Part shown: piece by piece, positions 1-6,193 of the stretch
Numbering within the stretch: the stretch's first letter is position 1
Layout: every line of letters begins with the position of its first letter
Origin: CAZWRF01 sp964636095
Lineage (GTDB): Bacteria > Patescibacteriota > Minisyncoccia > JAHISW01 > Tagabacteraceae
Direction of reading: 5' to 3'
Length of the DNA: 11,641 bases
Assembly: GCA_964636095.1 (NCBI GenBank)
Contig: CAZWRF010000024.1
Coordinates: 1-11,641, forward strand
Notes under the pieces: model-generated
The model's input: the letters and a program-made list of their open reading frames with translations, nothing else
The model's database searches: none
Told to the model about the DNA's origin: nothing
Translations under genes and position numbers: made by a program

Positions 1-218
1 ACGCCGATAAGGCCATAAAAGAAAACAACCTCTCTTCAAAAATTAAAATGACGCTTAAAATTCACGACGAGCTTCTATTTGAGATAAAAAATGGTACAAT
101 AAAAAGAGCGGTCCCTCTTATAAAAAAAGCCATGGAAAATATTAAGTTACCCAAGGTTTCCCTTGTTGTAGATGTATCTTTCGGCTTGAACTGGGGCGAC
201 ATGAAAAAAATAAATTAG
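1..218 (+). CDS. polA: DNA polymerase I, C-terminal end (partial)
   Basis: The gene runs in from the left edge, reading from base 3, and only about 71 C-terminal residues are present. They match the end of the family A polymerase palm. The segment LKIHDELLFEI is motif C, with the His-Asp-Glu triad whose Asp and Glu sit at the catalytic metal site. After it come the helix AVPLIKKAMENI and the closing LVVDVSFGLNWGDMKK, which corresponds to the 'V(P)L.V....G.NW.E/D' end of Pol I. The enzyme does repair synthesis and Okazaki fragment maturation in the cytoplasm. Whether the missing part carries the 5' nuclease or a 3' exonuclease domain cannot be seen. The stop is TAG at 216-218, and the histidine kinase starts 4 bases later, so the two may share a transcript. 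Confidence 0.9.
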   Translation, partial: ADKAIKENNLSSKIKMTLKIHDELLFEIKNGTIKRAVPLIKKAMENIKLPKVSLVVDVSFGLNWGDMKKIN

Positions 219-222
219 TAAA

Positions 223-1389
223 ATGAACGACGAAAAAGAAAAAATACATTTTTGGCAAGGTGCTATTTTTAGGAAAATTTTATTTATTTTTTTAGTGCTT
301 TCTTTCGTTCCTCTTGTTTTTTCGGTGTTTTTGACCGTATCCAGCTACCAAAGTGTTGTCGGAGATTTGCAGGCGAAAGGTCTTCTTTCCCCCAACGAAA
401 TTGCTCACCTTCAGCACAACGTTTTATTGCAGATATTTTTGGTTTTGTTTCTTTTGATAATTTTTGTAATTTTTGTAAGTATACTTGTCGATAAAAACAT
501 AACGAGACCGTTGATGGCTTTGGTAAGGGGGGTAAAAGAAGTAACGGACGGGAACATGGAAGTAAAATTCAAGGTGAAGTCCAAGGATGAGCTTGGCATA
601 CTTGCTTCCGCTTTTAACGAAATGGTTGTCCGGCTCAAGGAGCAGAAAGAAAGAGAGGACCTCGCAGCTAAGCTAAAAAGCGAGTTTATGTCAATTGCCG
701 CTCACCAGTTGAGAACTCCGCTTTCTTCCATAAAGTGGATTATAAAAATGGTTCTGGATGGCGACATGGGAGACATTAATTTGCAGCAGCGCGATTTTAT
801 GGAAAAGGCCTACAGCTCTAACGAAAGAATGATAGCTTTGGTAAACGACCTCTTGAACGTAACCCGCATTGAAGAAGGGCGCTTCGGTTTTGAATTTTCA
901 AGCGTGAACATAACAAAGCTTATAGAGGAAATGATTCCGGGTTTCAAGCAACAGGCCCGTATAAAAAACCTGAATTTTGTTTACAATCCCCTAAAAGGTC
1001 CTCTAGTTTTGGTTATAGATCCTCAGCGAATGAAAATTGCCCTGTCAAATTTACTGGATAATGCAATGCACTACACTCCGATAAGAGGCACGGTGGAGTT
1101 GGCTGTGGAAAGCAAGAATGACTTTGTTGAAGTTACCGTAAAAGACACAGGTGTTGGTATTCCCAATGACCAGAAAAACAGAGTTTTCAGCAAGTTTTTC
1201 AGAGCCGACAACGTTGTTAAAATGCAGACGGAAGGAACGGGACTGGGCCTTTATTTGACCAAAAATATAGTGGAAAAACACGGAGGCAAGATTTGGTTTG
1301 AATCGAAGGAAGGGAAAGGCACTACTTTTCACTTCACCATTCCCAACAAAAAAGACAAGATGGATGTTTTTAACGACGACCACGCTTAA
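223..1389 (+). CDS. Membrane sensor histidine kinase (HAMP-HisKA-HATPase)
   Basis: The 388-residue protein has two membrane segments (about 17-40 and 67-90) around a loop of only about 26 residues, so it has almost no outside sensor. A HAMP linker follows (about 91-142, with the typical ITRPL start and DELGILASAFNEM). The HisKA dimerisation helix carries the phospho-acceptor His161 in AAHQLRTPLSSIKW. The ATPase domain shows the N box (NLLDNAMHYT, 276-285), G1 (DTGVGIP, 308-314), F box (FSKFF, 322-326) and G2 (GTGLGLYL, 338-345). All catalytic motifs are intact, so it should be an active autokinase; the signal is unknown, and with so small a loop it may sense the membrane or a partner protein. 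There is no Shine-Dalgarno site. A weak TAAATT sits 6 bases before the ATG. The likely partner is the double-receiver regulator 56 bases downstream. Confidence 0.93.
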   Translation: MNDEKEKIHFWQGAIFRKILFIFLVLSFVPLVFSVFLTVSSYQSVVGDLQAKGLLSPNEIAHLQHNVLLQIFLVLFLLIIFVIFVSILVDKNITRPLMALVRGVKEVTDGNMEVKFKVKSKDELGILASAFNEMVVRLKEQKEREDLAAKLKSEFMSIAAHQLRTPLSSIKWIIKMVLDGDMGDINLQQRDFMEKAYSSNERMIALVNDLLNVTRIEEGRFGFEFSSVNITKLIEEMIPGFKQQARIKNLNFVYNPLKGPLVLVIDPQRMKIALSNLLDNAMHYTPIRGTVELAVESKNDFVEVTVKDTGVGIPNDQKNRVFSKFFRADNVVKMQTEGTGLGLYLTKNIVEKHGGKIWFESKEGKGTTFHFTIPNKKDKMDVFNDDHA

Positions 1390-1432
1390 AACACCTTGTT
1401 CTTGTTGTGTTTTTATTCTTTTGGGCATAAAA

Positions 1433-1438
1433 TATAAT
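1433..1438 (+). promoter_or_regulatory. -10 box of a probable leaderless promoter for the response regulator
   Basis: A perfect TATAAT lies 7 bases before the ATG at 1446, so transcription should start at or within a base or two of the start codon. No good -35 box is found at 17 bases (TTTTTA). The intervening bases TACATAT carry no ribosome binding site. The 56-base gap after the kinase gene is otherwise AT-rich and has no clear terminator. Confidence 0.6.
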
Positions 1439-1445
1439 TACATAT

Positions 1446-2279
1446 ATGAGTGAAGGCAAAAAAAAGATACTTATTATAGAAGATGAAAAGCCTCTTCTTA
1501 TGGCAATAAAATCAAAACTGGAGCTTGAAGGCTACAATGTGGTTTTTGCCGAAGATGGGGAAAAAGGAGAGGCCATGGTAAAAAGCGAAAAACCCGACCT
1601 GCTTCTTTTGGATATTCTTTTGCCCAAAAAGAACGGCTTTGAGGTATTGGAGGGACTGAAAGCGGCAAAAATTTCGCTTCCCATAATAATAATTTCCAAT
1701 TCAGGCCAGCCGGTTGAAATAGACAAAGCTAAAGAATTGGGCGCAAGAGACTACCTCATTAAAGCGGACTTCAGTCCGGCGGAAGTTTTGGAAAAAGTTC
1801 GACAAGTGATTTCTCCCGACAAAGAGAACAAAGACAAAGAATCCGAGGAGGATCTTTTAGAGGAAAAAGCGAAGTTTGTTGTTCCGCCTGCTCCGGAGGG
1901 GTCTTCAAATGTTTTGGTTGTTGAAGATGATGAATTTTTGAGGGAAGTGATGTGTCAAAAGCTGGTCAAAGAAGGCTTTGATGTAAGCGCGGCCATCGAT
2001 GCCCAAACGGCTTTTGAAATAATAAAAGAAAAACCCCCGCGGATTATACTGTTGGATCTTATTTTGCCGGGTATGGACGGTTTTGAATTCTTGGCTGAAC
2101 TCAAAAAAGACGACTCAATGAAAGACATCCCTGTTATCATTTTAAGCAACCTCGGGCAGAAAGAAGACGTTGATAGAGCAATGTCTTCGGGCGCGGTTGA
2201 TTATTTGGTAAAGGCCAATTTTACTCCCGCAGAAGTTGCGGGAAAGATAAGGGACGTATTGGCAAAAAGCTACATGTAA
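1446..2279 (+). CDS. Response regulator with two tandem receiver domains and no output domain
   Basis: The 277-residue cytoplasmic protein is two complete receiver domains joined by a charged linker (about 123-153). The first (about 6-122) has acid pocket Glu12/Asp13, phospho-acceptor Asp56 in LLLLDILLP, switch Ser84 and conserved Lys106. The second (about 154-275) has Glu160/Asp161/Asp162, phospho-acceptor Asp204 in ILLDLILPGMDG, Ser234 and Lys256. Both sets of active residues are intact, so both domains can in principle be phosphorylated. There is no DNA-binding, enzymatic or other output domain, so it probably acts by protein-protein contact or as a phosphate relay or sink. The upstream histidine kinase is the natural phosphate donor. 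It has its own -10 box, and holA begins 1 base after its stop, so the two are probably co-transcribed. Confidence 0.92.
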   Translation: MSEGKKKILIIEDEKPLLMAIKSKLELEGYNVVFAEDGEKGEAMVKSEKPDLLLLDILLPKKNGFEVLEGLKAAKISLPIIIISNSGQPVEIDKAKELGARDYLIKADFSPAEVLEKVRQVISPDKENKDKESEEDLLEEKAKFVVPPAPEGSSNVLVVEDDEFLREVMCQKLVKEGFDVSAAIDAQTAFEIIKEKPPRIILLDLILPGMDGFEFLAELKKDDSMKDIPVIILSNLGQKEDVDRAMSSGAVDYLVKANFTPAEVAGKIRDVLAKSYM

Positions 2280-2280
2280 A

Positions 2281-2997
2281 ATGGTTTATCTTTTTTACGG
2301 AAACGATACGGCGAAAAGCCACAAGGAGCTCAAAAGTCTTGTGGCTGAATTTTTAAAAGGAGGAAAAGACCGGCCGGTTTTTAGAATTGACGAGGAGTCT
2401 TTTTCGGAGCCCTTTTTCAACGACCTTTTGAAAACAGAAGATCTTTTTTTTGGCAGAAAGCTGGTTGTTTCAAAAAGACTTCTCGGCCAATCTCAAATTT
2501 CCGAATATATTTTGAAAAACCTTTCACATCTCTGTTCCGCCTCCGGCGTCTTTGTTTTTTGGGAGGAGGACACTAAAAGCGATATTTTGAATGTTTTTAA
2601 AAAAGAGAAAGCCGAAATAAAAGAATTTTTTTCAGCAAAAGAAGGCAAAAAAGCGCCAAAAGGAGACAAAAAAATTTTCCAAATCACCGATTCTTTTTCT
2701 TCAAGGCAAAAAGAAAGGACATGGCTTCTTTGCGAAGAGGCTTTTATGGACGGAATTCCCGTTGAGGATGTTTTCTGGAAGATATTTTGGCAGGTAAAAA
2801 ATATTTTGGCGGTGAAAGACGGCGGAGGGGCAGGTCTTCATCCCTTTGTTTACAAAAAGGCGGAAAAAGCATCTTCCAATTTCAGCGCAGAGGAACTCGG
2901 CGGATTTTCCGAGGAGATGGTGGCCCTTTATCATGAAAACCGCCTTGGAAGGGCGGATATGGAAACAGGTCTTGAAAAGATTGTCCTAAGACTTTGA
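2281..2997 (+). CDS. holA: DNA polymerase III, delta subunit (clamp loader), short form
   Basis: The 238-residue protein opens with MVYLFYGNDTAKSHKEL, like the N-terminus of HolA family proteins ('MiyllyGeD..r...'), with the degenerate nucleotide-fold loop expected of a subunit that does not bind ATP. The segments LFFGRKLVVSKRL, VFVFWEEDTKSD and the helical C-terminal half (QVKNILAVKDG, LHPFVYKKAEKASSNF, LYHENRLGRADMETGLEKIVLRL) fit the delta pattern of an AAA-like fold plus collar domain. Delta opens the sliding-clamp ring so that the loader can place it on DNA. Typical delta is about 330-340 residues, so this one is clearly shortened, as is common in reduced genomes. Context supports the call: holA next to rpsT is a widespread bacterial arrangement. 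It starts 1 base after the regulator stop and overlaps rpsT by 12 bases at the 3' end. Confidence 0.78.
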   Translation: MVYLFYGNDTAKSHKELKSLVAEFLKGGKDRPVFRIDEESFSEPFFNDLLKTEDLFFGRKLVVSKRLLGQSQISEYILKNLSHLCSASGVFVFWEEDTKSDILNVFKKEKAEIKEFFSAKEGKKAPKGDKKIFQITDSFSSRQKERTWLLCEEAFMDGIPVEDVFWKIFWQVKNILAVKDGGGAGLHPFVYKKAEKASSNFSAEELGGFSEEMVALYHENRLGRADMETGLEKIVLRL

Positions 2998-3249
2998 TTG
3001 AACGAATTTTGTAATTCTCGATTTTTTCCTGTCGGCAGCGTTTCTCTTTATGATTCCCCCCTTGGCGGCCTTGTCTATGCTCTTGTACATTTTGGGTATC
3101 AGTTCCAACGCGTCTTTCTTCTTGTTTTCACTGACAAGTTTTTTTATTTCCTTGGCGGTTGCTTTCATTTCGTTCTTTCTTTTTATGTTTCTTTTTCTGC
3201 GCTTTTCCGACTGCCGAAGGTCTTTTTTTGCTGATTTTATAATTGGCAT
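2986..3249 (-). CDS. rpsT: 30S ribosomal protein S20
   Basis: The product is 87 residues, the usual size for bS20. It begins MPIIKSAKKDLRQSEKRRKR and is very rich in Lys and Arg, with the long helices typical of S20 and the conserved C-terminal part KAAKGGIIKRNAADRKKSRIT. S20 binds 16S rRNA early in small-subunit assembly. An ATG four codons upstream (3261) is in frame, but the family normally begins MP-I-K-S-A-K-K. A TAGGA stretch about 11 bases before the ATG at 3249 could be a weak Shine-Dalgarno site or part of a -10 box. The gene is convergent with holA, its last 12 bases lying inside the holA end, and divergent from ruvA. Confidence 0.95.
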   Translation of the reverse strand: MPIIKSAKKDLRQSEKRRKRNIKRKNEMKATAKEIKKLVSENKKKDALELIPKMYKSIDKAAKGGIIKRNAADRKKSRITKFVQSKS

Positions 3250-3259
3250 TATGCTATAC

Positions 3260-3287
3260 ATCCTACCAAAGACGTGGAAAAATGCAA
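3260..3287 (-). promoter_or_regulatory. Possible rpsT promoter
   Basis: On the minus strand, TTGCAT (3287-3282) and TAGGAT (3265-3260) are 16 bases apart, and the -10 box ends 10 bases before the rpsT ATG. This would give a leader of only a few bases. The match to consensus is modest, and the TAGGA part could instead be read as a ribosome binding site on a longer transcript. Confidence 0.35.
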
Positions 3288-3303
3288 TATTCGTGCTAGT
3301 ATT

Positions 3304-3309
3304 TACTAT
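3304..3309 (+). promoter_or_regulatory. -10 box of a probable leaderless promoter for ruvA
   Basis: TACTAT (TANNNT type) lies in an AT-rich stretch and ends 5 bases before the ruvA ATG at 3315, so the transcript should start at or very close to the A of the start codon. No convincing -35 box and no Shine-Dalgarno site are seen. The 65-base gap shared with rpsT must hold promoters in both directions. Confidence 0.45.
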
Positions 3310-3314
3310 ATAAC

Positions 3315-3893
3315 ATGATTTTACGGCTTGAAGGCACAGTTGATTTTAGGACAGACAGGTTTGTGGCGGTGGGCGTTAACGGCGTTGGCTACCGTGTTTT
3401 TGTTTCCCTCGAAACAATGCAAAAGCTCCCCAAAAAGGGTGACAAAGTGGAGCTTTGGACACATCTTCACATTAGGGAGAATCTCATGGACCTTTACGGG
3501 TTTTTAAACTATGCCGAGCTTGAATTTTTTGAACAGCTTATTCAGGTACCGGGGATCGGTCCAAAAAGCGGACTGGCCGTATTGTCGGTGGCTTCGCTTG
3601 ATGTCTTAAGGAGAGCCATTGCTTCCGGTGAAACTTCCTACTTGACTAAGGTTTCGGGTATCGGCCAGCGAATGGCGGAAAAAATCGTTGTTGAGCTTAA
3701 AGACAAGCTGGGAGCTGTCGGAATAAGTAGCGAAGGAGGAACGCTTAAAGAAGAAGAAGAGGCGCTTGAAGCTCTGCGGGCTTTGGGATATTCGCTGAAA
3801 GAAAGCAGGGACGCATTAAAAAATCTGCCGAAAGGCACGGAAGGGATGGAGAACATGATAAAACAGGCGCTCAAAAACGTAGGGAAAAAATAA
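3315..3893 (+). CDS. ruvA: Holliday junction DNA helicase subunit RuvA
   Basis: The 192-residue protein has the normal three-domain RuvA layout. The N-terminal OB-like domain (1-64) begins MILRLEGTV and contains VGYRVFVS and the LHIRENLMDLYGF motif. Domain II has two helix-hairpin-helix motifs, VPGIGPKSGLAVL (78-90) and VSGIGQRMAEKIV (113-125), which hold the DNA backbone. An acidic flexible linker (about 136-150) leads to the three-helix domain III (about 150-190), which contacts RuvB. RuvA tetramers bind four-way junctions and recruit the RuvB motor for branch migration in recombination repair. ruvB and ruvC are not in this window. The stop codon overlaps the downstream terminator hairpin. 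Confidence 0.97.
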   Translation: MILRLEGTVDFRTDRFVAVGVNGVGYRVFVSLETMQKLPKKGDKVELWTHLHIRENLMDLYGFLNYAELEFFEQLIQVPGIGPKSGLAVLSVASLDVLRRAIASGETSYLTKVSGIGQRMAEKIVVELKDKLGAVGISSEGGTLKEEEEALEALRALGYSLKESRDALKNLPKGTEGMENMIKQALKNVGKK

Positions 3894-3926
3894 ACGGCTA
3901 AGCATGTGCTTAGCCGTTTATTTTGT
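3888..3926 (+). terminator. Rho-independent terminator of ruvA, overlapping its stop codon
   Basis: There is a perfect 17-base-pair inverted repeat, arms 3888-3904 and 3907-3923, with only TG between them. The core is ACGGCTAAGCA / TGCTTAGCCGT, flanked by A-rich sequence on the left and TTTT on the right, so it could stop transcription in both directions. The ruvA TAA (3891-3893) is part of the left arm, so a ribosome finishing ruvA would cover one side of the stem. Confidence 0.88.
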
Positions 3927-3964
3927 CTTGAATTTGTTGAAAGATTGTGGTTTCATTACTGAAT

Positions 3965-5260
3965 ATGGAAGGAATACTGCGTTTGGCAAAAAAATTCATT
4001 CCCGAAAAAATTTTCAAGACCCTTTCCCCTGTCTACCACAGGCTTATGGTTTTTTTGGCGGCTCTGATTTACCGATTTCCTTCGCGGAAAATTTTTGTTT
4101 TGGGAGTTACGGGTACCAAAGGAAAAACAACCGTTGTTGAGTTGGTAAATGCCATTCTTGAGGAAGCCGGATATACCACGGCGATTATTTCTACTCTGCG
4201 CTTCAAAATCGCAGAAAAGTCGGTTCGCAACAAGCTGAAAATGACCATGCCCGGCAGGCTTTTCATCCAGGAATTTTTGAGAAACGCCGTAAACAAAAAG
4301 TGCGACTATATGATAATTGAAATGACTTCCCAGGGCTCGTCTCAGTTTCGTCATAAGTTTATTGAGCTCAATGGTATGATATTTACAAATCTTTCTCCCG
4401 AACACATTGAATCGCACGGCTCTTTTGGCAACTACAAAAAAGCGAAGATGACTTTTTTTGAGGAGCTTGAGAAGTCGCCCAAGAGGAAAAAGGTTTCGGT
4501 AGTCAACGTGGACGACGAGAACGCCGAAGATTTTTTGAAGTTCAAGGCCGGCGACACTTGGATGTACGGCAAGAGAGGATTTTATGGAGAAAAGAAAGAA
4601 TTCAAAATATCAAATCTGAAGCTTGGCGAAAACGGCACGGGGTTTTCGGTAGACGGAGTTGATATAAAAGCGAACCTCCTGGGCGAATTTAATTTGTACA
4701 ATATTTTGGCCGCCGTATCGTTTGCCCGCTTTTTGGGGATAGACTGGTTGGTTGTTAAGGAAGCTCTTTCGAGATTTTCCGGCGTTCCGGGAAGAGTTGA
4801 ATTTGTGGAGGAAGGGCAAAATTTTAAAGTTGTGGTGGATTATGCCCACACTCCCGACTCTCTGGGAAAGCTTTATAAGCTTTTTGAAAGCTCGCGGAAA
4901 ATATGCGTTCTTGGAGCGGCCGGGGGCGGAAGAGACAAGTGGAAAAGAAAAGAGCTCGGCAAAATAGCCGGACAAAACTGCGTAGAAATAATTTTAACTA
5001 ACGAAGACCCCTACGATGAAAATCCTATGCAAATAATGAAAGACATTGCTTCGGGAATTGAGTCTCCTTTTAAATACAAAATAATTCCCGAAAGAAAAGA
5101 CGCCATACGAGAAGCCTTAAAAATCGCCCAAAAAAACGATGTTGTATTGATAACCGGCAAAGGTACGGACCCCTGGATTATGGGTCCCGAAGGCTCAAAG
5201 ATTGAATGGGACGACAAAGAAATAGTGAAACAGGAATTGAAGAGTGTAAAAAACATATAA
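3965..5260 (+). CDS. murE: MurE-like Mur ligase (UDP-MurNAc-tripeptide synthetase family)
   Basis: With the ATG at 3965 the protein has 431 residues. It carries the ATP-binding loop GVTGTKGKTT (47-56), the central-domain signature TNLSPEHIESHG..NYKKAK (about 141-161, including the Lys expected to be carbamylated), EMTSQGSSQFRH (119-130), and the C-terminal ligase domain with VVDYAHTPDSL (290-300), GAAGGGRDKWKR (317-328) and ITGKGTDPW (396-404). Mur ligases add an amino acid to the UDP-MurNAc-peptide using ATP. It is shorter than usual MurE (about 480-500 aa) because the loop starts near residue 47, so most of the N-terminal UDP-binding domain is missing. The motif that selects meso-diaminopimelate (DNPR) reads EDPY (347-350), so the amino acid added is uncertain. 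An in-frame GTG at 3947 is possible. mutM follows 19 bases downstream. Confidence 0.85.
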   Translation: MEGILRLAKKFIPEKIFKTLSPVYHRLMVFLAALIYRFPSRKIFVLGVTGTKGKTTVVELVNAILEEAGYTTAIISTLRFKIAEKSVRNKLKMTMPGRLFIQEFLRNAVNKKCDYMIIEMTSQGSSQFRHKFIELNGMIFTNLSPEHIESHGSFGNYKKAKMTFFEELEKSPKRKKVSVVNVDDENAEDFLKFKAGDTWMYGKRGFYGEKKEFKISNLKLGENGTGFSVDGVDIKANLLGEFNLYNILAAVSFARFLGIDWLVVKEALSRFSGVPGRVEFVEEGQNFKVVVDYAHTPDSLGKLYKLFESSRKICVLGAAGGGRDKWKRKELGKIAGQNCVEIILTNEDPYDENPMQIMKDIASGIESPFKYKIIPERKDAIREALKIAQKNDVVLITGKGTDPWIMGPEGSKIEWDDKEIVKQELKSVKNI

Positions 5261-5279
5261 AGCAAAGCGTTTCATTTTT

Positions 5280-6167
5280 ATGCCTGAACTTCCCGAAGTA
5301 CAAACTATAGTTTCAGACCTAAAGAAAGTCCTGCCAGGGCTGTTTGTTAAGGATGTCTGGACCGATTGGAAAAAGATGATTAAAAATCCAAAGACGTTTA
5401 CGGCATTCAAAAAAGAAATTGTCGGCAGAAAATTTTTATCTGCCGAAAGAAAAGGGAAAAATATACTGATACACTTAAGCGGCGGCAAAACTCTTCTGGT
5501 GCACCAAAAAATGACCGGGCACATGCTGTATGGACAATATCAAAAGTCAAAAGCCAAAAGTCAAAAATGGATTGCTGTCGAAGGAGGGCCGCTTAGGGAC
5601 GATCCCCAAAACAGGTTCATTCACCTTGTTTTTACTTTATCAAACGGAAAACAGCTGGCCCTTTCGGACCTTCGAAAATTTGCAAAAGTTCTTGTGTGCG
5701 ATACAGACAAGCTCTTCGAACTTGAAGACATAAAAAACATAGGCCCGGATCCGCTGGACAGAGCACTCACATTCAAAAAATTCAAAGACATCATTACCGC
5801 GAAGAAGGGTCTTATTAAGGAAGTGCTGATGAAGCAGGAAGCTGTTTCGGGCGTAGGCAATATATACGCAAGCGAAATTTTGTGGGAGGCCGGAGTGCAT
5901 CCGTTTAGAAAAATAGAAACTTTAAAGGAAGAAGAGCTGAAAAAAATTTACAATGCCACGCGGAAAATTTTGAAAGAATCTGTACGTTTTAGAGGCGATT
6001 CGGTTGTTGATTATAGGGATATTTCCGGAAAGAAAGGCCGATATCAGGAGTTTCACAGAGCCTACAGAAAGGAAGGAGAAAAATGCGGAAAAAAAGACGG
6101 TGGAGTAATAAAGAGAGAAAAGAAAGGCGGCCGTTCTTCGTTTTTTTGTCCTGTTCATCAAAAATAG
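5280..6167 (+). CDS. mutM: Formamidopyrimidine-DNA glycosylase (8-oxoguanine repair)
   Basis: The 295-residue protein starts MPELPEVQTI, with the catalytic Pro2 and Glu3 of the Fpg/Nei family. Other active residues are visible: Lys60 in ERKGKNIL (the Lys57 equivalent), Arg132 in LSDLRKF, Asn194 in VSGVGNIYASE (helix-two-turn-helix domain) and Arg285 in GGRSSFFCP. The enzyme removes oxidised purines such as 8-oxoguanine and cuts the strand by beta/delta elimination. The C-terminal zinc finger is not standard: instead of four Cys it offers Cys269, Lys272 or Asp273 at the second place, Cys290 and His293. Residues 86-96 come from a heptamer DNA repeat and form an extra basic loop. It lies 19 bases after the Mur ligase with no Shine-Dalgarno site and is probably co-transcribed with it. 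Confidence 0.95.
   Translation: MPELPEVQTIVSDLKKVLPGLFVKDVWTDWKKMIKNPKTFTAFKKEIVGRKFLSAERKGKNILIHLSGGKTLLVHQKMTGHMLYGQYQKSKAKSQKWIAVEGGPLRDDPQNRFIHLVFTLSNGKQLALSDLRKFAKVLVCDTDKLFELEDIKNIGPDPLDRALTFKKFKDIITAKKGLIKEVLMKQEAVSGVGNIYASEILWEAGVHPFRKIETLKEEELKKIYNATRKILKESVRFRGDSVVDYRDISGKKGRYQEFHRAYRKEGEKCGKKDGGVIKREKKGGRSSFFCPVHQK
5541..5568 (+). repeat. Tandem heptamer repeat inside mutM
   Basis: Four units of 7 bases in a row: CAAAAGT, CAAAAGC, CAAAAGT, CAAAAAT. They lie within the mutM reading frame and encode QKSKAKSQK. Three units make 21 bases, so gain or loss of three units keeps the frame while any other change breaks it. Confidence 0.75.
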
Positions 6168-6178
6168 CGAAAAAATGA

Positions 6179-6184
6179 TATAAT
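6179..6184 (+). promoter_or_regulatory. -10 box for the lamin-tail protein gene, short or no leader
   Basis: A perfect TATAAT ends 9 bases before the ATG at 6194. The bases between (AAAAATAAG) contain no Shine-Dalgarno site, and the predicted start point leaves 2 to 3 bases of leader at most. The upstream half of the promoter lies in the end of mutM; TTCATC at 6154-6159 (19 bases away) is only a poor -35 candidate. Confidence 0.55.
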
Positions 6185-6193
6185 AAAAATAAG

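Noticed and set aside
201..222. Confident promoter for the histidine kinase
   Set aside because: TAAATT at 211-216 fits the spacing seen elsewhere, but it overlaps the end of polA in A/T-rich coding DNA with no -35, so read-through from polA is equally likely.
3250..3261. ATG at 3261 as the rpsT start
   Set aside because: It adds MYSI before the conserved MPIIKSAKK start, and AGG directly touches it with no spacing for a ribosome binding site.
2998..3313. Plus-strand open frames opposite rpsT
   Set aside because: They are mirror frames of the clear S20 gene on the other strand and show no family likeness.
3947..3964. GTG at 3947 as the start of the Mur ligase
   Set aside because: It would add only six residues (MVSLLN) and has no good ribosome binding site. 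The ATG at 3965 gives a normal basic start, so it is preferred, though GTG is not excluded.
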